Shown here: in pieces, positions 1-5,828 of the stretch
How positions within the stretch are numbered: the first letter of the stretch is position 1
How the letters are laid out: the number at the start of each line of letters is the position of its first letter
From: an uncultured Oscillospiraceae bacterium
GTDB taxonomy: Bacteria > Bacillota > Clostridia > Oscillospirales > Oscillospiraceae
Direction: 5' to 3'
NCBI GenBank assembly: GCA_934572445.1
Contig: CAKTLD010000039.1
Span: forward strand, 1-15,044
DNA length: 15,044 nt
Notes under the pieces: model-generated
What the model was told of the DNA's origin: nothing
Databases searched by the model: none
Seen by the model: only the letters and a program-made list of their open reading frames with translations
Translations under genes and position numbers: made by a program

Positions 1-633
1 CGCGAGAATGTCGTCGGCGTGCTGATGCCCGACGGCGTGCAGCCGGACATCGACTATTCCAACGGCCTTGTCGACGTGCTGAACATCCGCCACTACACGT
101 TCAACATCCACGGCGGCACGAGCGGTATTCTCGACGAGATGGCGCGCGTGGGCATCGAGGCGAGCCGCCAGACGAGGGTGAACCTGCCGTCCCGCATCCG
201 CATGGCGACGCTGTATGCCATCGCGCAGAGCGAGGAAGGCGGCATCGTCATCAACACCTCGAACCTCTCCGAGGACTGGGTCGGCTACTGCACGATCTAC
301 GGCGACAGCGCGGGCGCGTTCTCTCCGCTCGGCATGTACACGACCGAGGAGGTCATCGCGCTGGGCGCGGAGCTGGGGCTGCCTGAGCGCTTCCTCATCA
401 AGCCGCCGTCTGACGGTCTGACCGGCAAGACCGACGAGGACAACCTCGGCTTTACCTACCACGCGGTGAACGAGTACATGCGCAAGGGGATCGCCGACCC
501 CGCCATCAAGGAACAGATCGACCGCAAGCACAAGGTCTCGCGCTTCAAGTTCCAGACGCTGCCGGTGTATCAGAACGGCCTGCCGATCGTCATTCCCGAC
601 GAGACGGATTATTACAATCCGAATAAAAAATAA
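1..633 (+). CDS. nadE: NAD+ synthetase, 3' part (N-terminus outside window)
   Basis: The frame is open from base 1 and ends at TAA 631-633, leaving 210 visible residues. NadE adenylates nicotinic acid adenine dinucleotide and amidates it to NAD+ in the cytoplasm, the last step of NAD synthesis. Visible family features are the dimer-helix stretch with NLPSRIRMATLYAIAQ, then INTSNLSEDWVGY, then YGDSAGAFSPLG, and the C-terminal KPPSDGLTGKTDEDNLGFTY segment, all typical of the synthetase domain. The SGGxDS ATP-pyrophosphatase loop would lie just upstream of the window, so roughly 40 residues are missing. The short C-terminus and DGLTGKTDE style fit the ammonia-dependent, roughly 250-residue form better than the long glutaminase-fused form, but the absent N-terminus prevents a firm decision. 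No downstream partner gene is present. The stop is followed at once by the hairpin-rich repeat arm at 634-858, which probably terminates the transcript. Confidence 0.95.
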   Translation, partial: RENVVGVLMPDGVQPDIDYSNGLVDVLNIRHYTFNIHGGTSGILDEMARVGIEASRQTRVNLPSRIRMATLYAIAQSEEGGIVINTSNLSEDWVGYCTIYGDSAGAFSPLGMYTTEEVIALGAELGLPERFLIKPPSDGLTGKTDEDNLGFTYHAVNEYMRKGIADPAIKEQIDRKHKVSRFKFQTLPVYQNGLPIVIPDETDYYNPNKK

Positions 634-858
634 GCAGCGCGAAGCGCTGCGCATTGTTCCCGCGCCGCGCGGGAGTGCGGATAAAAGGGGACCTTCTCTC
701 GCGTGAGAGAAGGTCCCCTTTTGAACCCCTAAGAGAACGGCAGGGGCGTTTCGATCTCGCCCCTGCACCCCTAACGACCAAAAGGGAGGGGCCTTGCCCC
801 TCCTTTTTGGATTATCTACCCCGCCCTTCTGACGGCGCGGCATTGCTGCGCTCGCCGC
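634..858. repeat. Left arm of a long inverted repeat, hairpin-rich
   Basis: This arm matches the reverse complement of 1372-1600. Positions 731-816 (86 nt) are identical to the reverse complement of 1418-1503, and 828-858 (31 nt) to that of 1372-1402. It contains five stems: GCAGCGC/GCGCTGC (634-650), CCCGCG/CGCGGG (659-673), an 18-bp perfect stem with GCGT loop (683-722), GCAGGGGCG/CGCCCCTGC (about 740-766) and GGAGGGGC/GCCCCTCC (about 785-802). The 683-722 stem is flanked by A and T runs, so it can act as a terminator for nadE. No gene is seen in this stretch. Confidence 0.9.
683..722. terminator. 18-bp stem terminator-like hairpin after nadE (possibly bidirectional)
   Basis: A perfect 18-bp stem runs from AAAAGGGGACC to GGTCCCCTTTT around a 4-nt loop. 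The A run on one side and T run on the other would allow termination in either direction. The counterpart in the other arm (1513-1550) has a different sequence but the same fold. Confidence 0.65.
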
Positions 859-875
859 TCAGGGCTGCTCCTTTT

Positions 876-1070
876 TTAGTCCTTCGCGGGGGCGGTACTG
901 CTGATGGGTTCGTCGGGAATGATGTCGTGCGCGATGACCTGCTCTTCTGCGTCTAATAGAGCCTTTTTCAGGACTTCGCGGGCAAGGATGCCTTTGCCCT
1001 CGTCGTAGAGGTCGATGGCCTCGCTCATGCTGCGCACCATGCCGTGATAAAGGGTTCGATAAGTTGTCAT
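876..1070 (-). CDS. Small conserved-type hypothetical protein (64 aa)
   Basis: ATG at 1070-1068 and TAA at 878-876 give 64 residues. An AAAGGA-type ribosome binding site lies about 10 nt upstream on the minus strand. The N-terminal two thirds look fully helical and amphipathic, with MVRSMSEAIDLYDEGKG and AREVLKKALLDAEEQVI, followed by an acidic then Pro/Ser-rich tail. Small helical proteins of this look (Asp/Glu-rich repeats of the ALxxAxxxAEE type) are common unknowns in gut Clostridia, but I cannot assign a function. It is divergent from the Arc-type regulator at 1170, shares its overlapping promoter region, and lies wholly inside the inverted-repeat cassette 634-1600. This suggests the two products form one functional unit, possibly a regulator and its partner. 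No membrane segment or known motif is visible. Confidence 0.65.
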   Translation of the reverse strand: MTTYRTLYHGMVRSMSEAIDLYDEGKGILAREVLKKALLDAEEQVIAHDIIPDEPISSTAPAKD

Positions 1071-1087
1071 TTTATTTTTTCCTTTTG

Positions 1088-1157
1088 TGCGTCATTGTTG
1101 CGTCACTTTTTCTTTTTAGTATAATTTGACGCTAAACTTTTGTCAATACTTCGTCAC
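1088..1157. promoter_or_regulatory. Overlapping divergent promoters with repeated TGCGTCA operator-like motifs
   Basis: Plus promoter: -35 TTGCGT (1098-1103), 16 bp, -10 TATAAT (1120-1125). Minus promoter: -35 TTGACA (1146-1141), 17 bp, -10 TATACT (1123-1118). The two -10 boxes share bases. TGCGTCA occurs at 1088 and again at 1099, exactly 11 bp (one helical turn) apart, with the inverted TGACGC at 1127-1132 and CGTCA at 1152-1156. Tandem short sites one turn apart are what ribbon-helix-helix dimers usually bind, so autoregulation by the adjacent Arc-type protein is inferred. Confidence 0.6.
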
Positions 1158-1169
1158 GGAGGTTGGCAA

Positions 1170-1349
1170 ATGGATTCAAAAAGTCGTTATACCCTGCGTA
1201 TAGATCCGGTGCTGTTGGAGAAGCTCGGATATATCGCTGAATACGAGGGACGCACCAAAAACCGTGAGCTGGAGCAGATGATCAAGCGCCGCATCGCAGC
1301 TTTCGAACAGGAACACGGTGAAATTCCCATAGAAGAAAACGACCGCTGA
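1170..1349 (+). CDS. Arc-family ribbon-helix-helix DNA-binding protein (59 aa)
   Basis: The start chosen is ATG 1170, with GGAGGT at 1158-1163 and a 6-nt gap. An upstream TTG at 1140 has no such site and would precede most of the leader. The protein has the RHH layout: a short basic N-terminus, beta strand RYTLRID (residues 6-12), helix A PVLLEKLGYIAEYEG, the turn and helix B starting at RTKNRELEQMIKRRI, and an acidic tail. The strand would enter the major groove as a dimer and contact bases with alternating R, T and R side chains. Arc-type regulators usually repress their own promoter, and repeated TGCGTCA motifs lie just upstream. The partner gene at 876-1070 is transcribed divergently. The stop lies inside the terminator hairpin. 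Family assignment is good; the target is unknown. Confidence 0.85.
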   Translation: MDSKSRYTLRIDPVLLEKLGYIAEYEGRTKNRELEQMIKRRIAAFEQEHGEIPIEENDR

Positions 1350-1363
1350 CGCGGTCGTTTTTT
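1340..1363 (+). terminator. Terminator overlapping the 3' end of the Arc-type gene
   Basis: The stem CGACCGC/GCGGTCG is followed by TTTTTT. The stop codon TGA (1347-1349) forms the loop, so the last codons of the gene are part of the terminator stem. Confidence 0.8.
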
Positions 1364-1371
1364 GCCTCCAT

Positions 1372-1600
1372 GCGGCGAGCGCAGCAATGCCGCGCCGTCA
1401 GACGCAACAGCGGGGTGGATAATCCAAAAAGGAGGGGCAAGGCCCCTCCCTTTTGGTCGTTAGGGGTGCAGGGGCGAGATCGAAACGCCCCTGCCGTTCT
1501 CTTGGGGGATTCAAAGGGGGGATTCTCTTATGCGAGAGAATCCCCCCTTTGCTTGGCAGCAGCGCGAAGCGCTGCATTTCCCCTCCGCGCATCGCGCGGA
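1372..1600. repeat. Right arm of the long inverted repeat
   Basis: This is the reverse-complement copy of 634-858. The main stem, 16 bp with a 6-nt loop, is at 1513-1550. Its sequence differs from the left-arm stem (AAAGGGGGGATTCTCT rather than AAAAGGGGACCTTCTCTC), yet pairing is kept on both sides, which is covariation. The outer GCAGCGC/GCGCTGC hairpin is at 1559-1575, and a TCCGCGC/GCGCGGA hairpin at 1584-1600 has swapped order relative to the left arm. The stretch 1364-1630 holds no gene. Confidence 0.9.
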
Positions 1601-1623
1601 ATCTTCCCGTGCCCTAAAGGGCA

Positions 1624-1656
1624 CAAAAAAAGAGCCATCCTTTCGGATGACTCTCA
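1624..1656 (-). terminator. Rho-independent terminator of rpsT
   Basis: On the minus strand the stem AGAGTCATCC/GGATGGCTCT with a GAAA loop is followed by seven T residues. It begins 13 nt after the rpsT stop codon. Confidence 0.9.
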
Positions 1657-1667
1657 TTTTCGCTTGA

Positions 1668-1931
1668 TCAGCCAATGCTGTTGAGCTTCAGGGTCAGCGC
1701 GCTCTTCTTGTGCGCGGCGTTATTCTTGTGAAGAATACCCTTTGCAGCAGCCTTATCGACAGTCTTCACTGCGACCTTGTAAGCGCCCTCGGCCTCGGTG
1801 CGATTGCCTTCAGCGGCAGCCGCCTCGAACTTCTTGAGTGCGGTCTTCAGTGCGGACTTGTCAGCCTTGTTGCGGGCGTTGCGGACCTCAGTGATCTGAA
1901 CGCGCTTTTTGGCAGACTTGATATTCGGCAA
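1668..1931 (-). CDS. rpsT: 30S ribosomal protein S20
   Basis: S20 is a primary 16S rRNA-binding protein of the small subunit body. From TTG at 1931-1929 the product is 87 residues, begins MPNIKSAKKRVQI as the family does, and ends LNSIG at TGA 1670-1668. TTG is preferred over the in-frame GTG at 1940-1938 because GTG abuts the GGAGGAGG ribosome site with no gap, whereas TTG lies 7 nt from it and gives the usual length. E. coli rpsT also starts at UUG. The composition is Lys- and Ala-rich and entirely helical. The gene is monocistronic with its own promoter and terminator, and it is divergent from gpr, the arrangement also known in Bacillus subtilis. Weak-start autocontrol, as known in E. coli, is possible but not shown here. 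Confidence 0.97.
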   Translation of the reverse strand: MPNIKSAKKRVQITEVRNARNKADKSALKTALKKFEAAAAEGNRTEAEGAYKVAVKTVDKAAAKGILHKNNAAHKKSALTLKLNSIG

Positions 1932-1994
1932 ACCAAACACCTCCTCCGGTTGGGATTTACGCAGGCGGGCAAAAAATCCACCGTGCAGAATGGT

Positions 1995-2023
1995 ATTTTA
2001 GCAAAGTTTTCAACGAATTGCAA
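1995..2023 (-). promoter_or_regulatory. rpsT promoter
   Basis: The -35 box is TTGCAA (2023-2018), the spacer is 17 bp and the -10 box is TAAAAT (2000-1995) on the minus strand. This implies a leader of roughly 55 nt before the TTG start. Confidence 0.7.
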
Positions 2024-2051
2024 GCATTTTTTCGCGATTTTTTGATTTTTT

Positions 2052-2081
2052 TGAATGACACAAAACATTGTGGCAAAAATA
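2052..2081 (+). promoter_or_regulatory. Possible forespore (SigG-like) promoter of gpr
   Basis: TGAATG (2052-2057), 16 bp, then CAAAAATA (2074-2081) resembles the SigF/SigG pattern (TGNATA and CATNNTA). No good SigA promoter is visible in front of gpr. B. subtilis gpr is forespore-expressed from SigF and SigG. The match is loose. Confidence 0.3.
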
Positions 2082-2118
2082 AAGCCAACAAACAAGATTT
2101 AGTAAGGGGGCGGACAAA

Positions 2119-3003
2119 ATGGCGCTGGATCGGCGCACGGACCTTGCCATGGAGGCGCACGAGCTCTGGCGCGGCAGCGCGAAAAACGCTCTTGCCGGCG
2201 TGGAGAGCAGGACGGTCTTCCGCCGCGGGTGCAGCGTGACGAGCGTGACGATCACGGACGCAGAGGCCGCCCGCGCGCTCGGCAAGCCCGAGGGACGCTA
2301 TGTGACACTTGACCTTACACCGCTGCTGCGCCGCGAGGATACGCCCGCGCGTGCGGCGCGCGCTGTAGGCGCGGAGCTGCGCGCACTGATGGGGGAGGGG
2401 GTGCGCACGGTGCTCGTCGTGGGTCTGGGCAACGCGGCGATGACGCCGGACGCCGTCGGTCCCGCAGCGGCGGAGCACGTTTTTGTCACGCGGCATCTTG
2501 CCTCGGAGCCCGCGTTTTCCGCGCTGGCCGCCGTCAGCGTGCTGACGCCGAACGTTCTCGGCCGCACGGGGATCGAGGCGGCGGAGCTCGTGTGCGGCGC
2601 GGTGGAGACGGTGCGGCCCGATGCGCTCATCGCCATTGACGCGCTGGCCTCCCGCTCGCTTGCGCGGCTGTGTACCAGTGTGCAGCTCACCGACACGGGT
2701 ATCGTCCCGGGAAGCGGCGTCGGCAATCACCGCCGCGCGCTCAGCCGCGAGACGCTCGGCGTGCCGGTGTACGCCATCGGCGTCCCCACGGTCGTCGACG
2801 CCGCGACGCTGACGCTCGACGTGCTGGAGGAGGCAGGCCGGACGGATGTGGACCCTGCCGCGCTGCGCGGTCACGCAGGGGTGATGGTCACGACGCGCGA
2901 CATCGACGCGCAGATCCGCGCGCTCGCCCGCATCATCGGCTACGGCATCGACCTCGCGCTCCAGCCGCTCGACTTTTCCGAGCTCTGCGCGCTCATGGGC
3001 TGA
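2119..3003 (+). CDS. gpr: GPR endopeptidase (germination/spore protease)
   Basis: GPR is made as a zymogen in the forespore and degrades small acid-soluble spore proteins during germination. The product is 294 residues from ATG 2119, with AAGGGGGCGG just upstream. Family features are the N-terminal RTDLAMEAHE (residues 6-15), which follows the propeptide processing region, VGLGNAAMTPDAVGP with Asp111, IAIDALASRS with Asp174, PGSGVGNHR (197-205) and the C-terminal VTTRDIDAQI. Asp111 and Asp174 correspond to the two essential aspartates of the Bacillus megaterium enzyme (Asp127 and Asp193). The protein is shorter than the roughly 370-residue Bacillus enzymes and its propeptide is only a few residues. 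It is divergent from rpsT as in B. subtilis, but spoIIP, the usual downstream neighbour there, is absent. It marks the genome as that of an endospore former. Confidence 0.95.
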   Translation: MALDRRTDLAMEAHELWRGSAKNALAGVESRTVFRRGCSVTSVTITDAEAARALGKPEGRYVTLDLTPLLRREDTPARAARAVGAELRALMGEGVRTVLVVGLGNAAMTPDAVGPAAAEHVFVTRHLASEPAFSALAAVSVLTPNVLGRTGIEAAELVCGAVETVRPDALIAIDALASRSLARLCTSVQLTDTGIVPGSGVGNHRRALSRETLGVPVYAIGVPTVVDAATLTLDVLEEAGRTDVDPAALRGHAGVMVTTRDIDAQIRALARIIGYGIDLALQPLDFSELCALMG

Positions 3004-3147
3004 AAATGTGCAGGATTTCCGGTGGTATTCATAATTTGTTTACAACCGATTCAAACTTTAGCCAAGATTGACTGCTATCTTAATACTTGCAAAGGGGACC
3101 TCCCCGATGTGATTTTCTCCCTCCTAAAAATACACACACAACACAGC

Positions 3148-3179
3148 AAAAAACCCCTGCCTCACGGCAGGGGTTTTTT
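3148..3179 (+). terminator. Terminator downstream of gpr (bidirectional form)
   Basis: The stem AAAACCCCTGCC/GGCAGGGGTTTT with a TCAC loop is followed by further T residues. The A run on the left would also serve minus-strand transcripts. Confidence 0.9.
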
Positions 3180-3524
3180 GTTGTCTTTTTTGATAGACGC
3201 AGGCCGGTGCGCGGCTTCAGCGGACCGGCCTGCCGCCGGTCAGCCTGCCGGGCCGCTGCCCCGGCCCCGTGAAGCACCAGTACAGCAGCAGACACAGCGT
3301 CCGGATGCCGAGACAGACCGCGGGCATGATCGTGTCCCGCGGTTGCGCGCGGCCCTGCGCTTTGCACCGATGTCCATCGGTCTCACCGGCCCTTCCTTCT
3401 GTCCGTATTGTACCCCGGAGGCGCGGTAAAGTCTGTCAAAAAGCGTTGACATCCGCGCTTTCTTTATCGCACGGCGGTTTTTACCGTGCTTTCTGCGGAC
3501 TTTTCCGCCGCGCGGAAAAAGACG

Positions 3525-3554
3525 TTTACAAGCGCCGCTGCGCTGGGGTACAAT
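3525..3554 (+). promoter_or_regulatory. Promoter of the FNT-family gene
   Basis: The -35 box is TTTACA (3525-3530), the spacer 18 bp and the -10 box TACAAT (3549-3554). The predicted start leaves a short leader with GGAGGA (3573-3578) in front of ATG 3585. Confidence 0.65.
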
Positions 3555-3584
3555 GGAGCAGATAACTTGTCCGGAGGATCTGAT

Positions 3585-4196
3585 ATGGCAAAGCTGTTTC
3601 TTTCCGCGCTGCTTGCGGGCGCGGTCATCGGCGTGGGCGGCACGGCGTTCCTCTCCCTTGAGAATACCGTCGTCGGCGCGCTCTTTTTCACCGTGGGCCT
3701 GTTCGTCATCTGCACGCGCGGGCTGCACCTTTTCACCGGCAAGGTCTGCTATGTGTTCGACAATGACCGCGCCTATGCGCGTGCGCTGCCCGTGATCTGG
3801 CTCGGCAATCTTGCGGGCACGGTGCTTGTGGCCGCGGCGGAGCAGTTTACGCGCCTGAATGTGCTCGACGCGCGTGCGCAGGTCATCTGCCAAACCAAGC
3901 TCGCGGAACCGCTTATGGGCGTTTTCCTTCTTGCGGTGCTGTGCAATGCGATGATCTATATTGCCGTGGAAGGCTTCCGTTCCAACCCGCACGAGCTGGG
4001 CAAATATCTGGCGCTCTTTTTCGGCGTGTGCGTGTTCATCCTCTGCGGCTTTGAGCATTGCGTGGCGAATATGTATTACTTTACGATGGCGGGCGCGTGG
4101 AGCGCGCGCACGTTCGGATATCTGCTGGTGATGACACTCGGCAACGCCGCTGGCGGCGTGATCGGTCCGCTGGCGAAAAAGCTTTTCTCCCGCTGA
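3585..4196 (+). CDS. Formate/nitrite transporter (FNT) family channel, compact form
   Basis: FNT proteins are pentameric inner-membrane channels for small monovalent anions such as formate, nitrite or hydrosulfide. The start is ATG 3585 with GGAGGA 6 nt upstream; the upstream extension of the frame lacks a ribosome site and precedes the promoter. The 203 residues contain six hydrophobic segments: LLAGAVIGVGGTAF, VGALFFTVGLFVICTRGLHLFTG, IWLGNLAGTVLVAA, LMGVFLLAVLCNAMIYIAV, YLALFFGVCVFILCGFEH and LLVMTLGNAAGGVIG. The LFTG break in TM2 and GFEHCVANMYYF in TM5 with the central His are hallmark pore motifs. Usual members have 250-280 residues; this one lacks the N-terminal amphipathic stretch and has short loops, but no core helix is missing. 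It stands alone without pyruvate formate-lyase or nitrite genes, so the substrate is open. Confidence 0.9.
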   Translation: MAKLFLSALLAGAVIGVGGTAFLSLENTVVGALFFTVGLFVICTRGLHLFTGKVCYVFDNDRAYARALPVIWLGNLAGTVLVAAAEQFTRLNVLDARAQVICQTKLAEPLMGVFLLAVLCNAMIYIAVEGFRSNPHELGKYLALFFGVCVFILCGFEHCVANMYYFTMAGAWSARTFGYLLVMTLGNAAGGVIGPLAKKLFSR

Positions 4197-4246
4197 GGGA
4201 GCTGCGGGGAGAGCCTGCGCCGAACACGCGCTCCCCACGATTTTTG

Positions 4247-4275
4247 TTGCTTTTGCGCCTTGCGGATAGTACAAT
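4247..4275 (+). promoter_or_regulatory. Promoter of the exonuclease III gene
   Basis: The -35 box is TTGCTT (4247-4252), the spacer 17 bp and the -10 box TACAAT (4270-4275). An imperfect GC stem (GGGGAG to CTCCCC, about 4207-4236) followed by TTTTT at 4241-4245 just before it may terminate the FNT transcript. Confidence 0.6.
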
Positions 4276-4308
4276 GGTAGCGATCATCAAACAGTTGGGA
4301 GGATACCC

Positions 4309-5073
4309 ATGAAACTGATCTCATGGAACGTTAACGGCCTGCGCGCGTGTGTGGGCAAGGGCTTCCTCGATTTTGTCTCCCTCATCGACGCGGACGTCAT
4401 CTGCCTGCAGGAGACGAAGCTCCAGCCGCACCAGATCGAGCTCGATCTGCCGCAGTACCACATCTACTGGAACAGCGCGGACAAGAAAGGCTATTCCGGC
4501 ACGGCGGTCTTCACCCGGCAGGAGCCGCTTTCCGTCACCTATGACTTCGGCGAGGATATCCACCGCCACGAGGGGCGCGTCATCACCTGTGAGTATCCGG
4601 ACTTCTATCTTGTCTGCTGTTACACGCCGAATTCGCAGGACGAGCTGCGCCGACTCGCCTACCGCATGGAGTGGGAGGACGCGCTGCGCGAGTATCTCTG
4701 TGAGCTGGACGCGATCAAGCCCGTGGTCTACTGCGGGGATCTGAACGTCGCGCACGAGGAGATCGACCTCAAGAATCCCAAGACGAATCACTTCAACCCC
4801 GGCTTCACCGACGAGGAACGCGGAAAAATGACGCAGCTGCTGTCCTCCGGCTTTCTCGATACGTTCCGCACGCTCTACCCCGAGCGGACGGACGCCTACT
4901 CGTGGTGGAGCTACCGCGCCCAGTCGCGCGCGCGGAACGTCGGTTGGCGCATCGACTATTTTATCGTATCCGAGCGGCTGCGCGGCCGCATCAAGGGCGC
5001 GGACATTCTTGCTGAGATCCCGGGCAGCGACCACTGTCCCGTGCTGCTGGAGCTGAAGGAGGAAGAGATATGA
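4309..5073 (+). CDS. xth: Exodeoxyribonuclease III / AP endonuclease (ExoA type)
   Basis: The 254-residue product starts at ATG 4309 with GGGAGGA upstream. It is a Mg-dependent enzyme of base excision repair that cuts 5' to abasic sites and has 3' exonuclease and phosphatase activity. The whole endonuclease/exonuclease/phosphatase fold is present: WNVNG with Asn7, CLQETK with metal ligand Glu35, YTPNS at 105-109, YCGDLNVAHEEID with Asp144 and Asn146, DAYSWWSYR, WRIDYFIVS, and the catalytic C-terminal SDHCPV with Asp241 and His242. All expected active-site residues are seen and the length is normal. It has its own promoter and is translationally coupled to the small membrane protein at 5070, whose ATG overlaps its TGA. 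Confidence 0.96.
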   Translation: MKLISWNVNGLRACVGKGFLDFVSLIDADVICLQETKLQPHQIELDLPQYHIYWNSADKKGYSGTAVFTRQEPLSVTYDFGEDIHRHEGRVITCEYPDFYLVCCYTPNSQDELRRLAYRMEWEDALREYLCELDAIKPVVYCGDLNVAHEEIDLKNPKTNHFNPGFTDEERGKMTQLLSSGFLDTFRTLYPERTDAYSWWSYRAQSRARNVGWRIDYFIVSERLRGRIKGADILAEIPGSDHCPVLLELKEEEI

Positions 5074-5285
5074 AGAAGATGGATAAGAAGCTCCTGATCC
5101 CCTGGATCGTCAGCCTTGTCGTGATGGTCGTGTGCATCGTTGTCATCTTTCTCAGCGCGGGCTCCGCGCTGACGCTGGGCGACGGCGCGCGCAGCGTGCT
5201 GGCCCTGTCCGTGACCGCTGCGATGATCGTCTTCGGCTATACGAGCTGCAAGCACGCGGGCGTGCTGAAGGGACAGAAAAAATAA
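5070..5285 (+). CDS. Small two-helix membrane protein (71 aa)
   Basis: ATG 5070-5072 overlaps the TGA of exonuclease III (ATGA), and AAGGAGG at 5056-5062 gives 7-nt spacing, so translational coupling is likely. A second ATG at 5079 is possible. The protein has a Lys-rich start, a first hydrophobic helix (IPWIVSLVVMVVCIVVIFL), a short loop with LGDGAR, a second helix (VLALSVTAAMIVFGY) and a basic tail ending KGQKK. By the positive-inside rule both ends should face the cytoplasm. I do not recognise a family. Its place directly behind the repair nuclease may only reflect a shared transcript, which ends at the terminator that follows. Confidence 0.75.
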   Translation: MKKMDKKLLIPWIVSLVVMVVCIVVIFLSAGSALTLGDGARSVLALSVTAAMIVFGYTSCKHAGVLKGQKK

Positions 5286-5312
5286 GAGCTCCCCGCGCCG
5301 AAAAGAACGAAA

Positions 5313-5343
5313 AAAGAGAGCCCTCTTCGGAGGGCTCTCTTTC
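5313..5343. terminator. Shared terminator between convergent genes
   Basis: The stem AAAGAGAGCCCTC / AGGGCTCTCTTT around TTCGG is flanked by A and T runs. It can stop the plus-strand exonuclease operon and the minus-strand P-loop gene whose stop codon is at 5363-5361. Confidence 0.85.
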
Positions 5344-5360
5344 TGTTCAAATGTAAGCGA

Positions 5361-5771
5361 TCACAGGAACTTCTGCATCCCGTCGGTGGCGAGCGCGGGG
5401 TCGCCGGAGACGGAGACGGTGAACTTCACGCCGGAATCGTGGCTGAAGCGGTCCAGATCGTTCAGGAAATCCTCGGCAGCCTGGTTGCACTCACCGCGGA
5501 CGATCTTGAACAGATTGTCGATAAAGATGTGGGAAATATCGTAATTGCCGGCGTACAGGCCGCACAGGAAGCCGCGCAGCGCCTCATAGGAGGAGATATT
5601 GTACTCGTCGGCAGAGATCAGACGGACGTGATAATGGATGTCGAAGGTCATGGTGGACTTGGCCTCAATGCAAACGACGCTGCCGTTATCCTCCTGCGCA
5701 GTGGCGTTGATCATTTCGATCAGCTTCTTGGTCTTGCCGGTGCCCTTTTCACCCATGATGAGCCTGACCAT
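5361..5771 (-). CDS. Small P-loop ATP-binding protein (136 aa), function unknown
   Basis: The start is ATG 5771-5769 with AAAGGAGTGA upstream on the minus strand. A Walker A motif GEKGTGKTK lies at residues 7-15 and a Walker B-like HIFIDN at 81-86, giving a minimal P-loop core with strands VVCIEA and FTVSVS. At 136 residues there is room for little more than the nucleotide-binding fold, and no DNA- or membrane-binding part is visible. Similar short P-loop proteins starting MV-LIMG-KG-GKT are, from memory, common in Clostridia and sometimes labelled ATPase or PilT-like; there is no evidence here for pilus motility. It follows pgi on the same strand but has its own promoter. The nucleotide-binding prediction is strong and the role unknown. 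Confidence 0.88.
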   Translation of the reverse strand: MVRLIMGEKGTGKTKKLIEMINATAQEDNGSVVCIEAKSTMTFDIHYHVRLISADEYNISSYEALRGFLCGLYAGNYDISHIFIDNLFKIVRGECNQAAEDFLNDLDRFSHDSGVKFTVSVSGDPALATDGMQKFL

Positions 5772-5828
5772 AAGAAATCACTCCTTTCAAAAGCTCCCCG
5801 CGATGGGGGGATGGTCTTGCTTGTATTC

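Larger units (their letters stand above)
3004..3584. other. 581-bp intergenic gap between gpr and the FNT gene
   Basis: The first part is AT-rich and ends in the terminator at 3148-3179. The second part is very GC-rich. It contains a perfect 10-bp stem GCAGGCCGGT/ACCGGCCTGC (3199-3233, 15-nt loop) and a weak minus-strand open frame (see findings). The last 60 bp hold the FNT promoter. No confident gene is present. Confidence 0.7.

Noticed and set aside
634..1600. Reading the repeat arms as a CRISPR array or an insertion sequence
   Set aside because: There are only two copies, in inverted orientation, with no regular spacers, no cas genes and no transposase frame.
1957..2874. 305-codon minus-strand frame
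   Set aside because: It is antisense to gpr with Arg/His-rich composition and crosses the rpsT promoter region.
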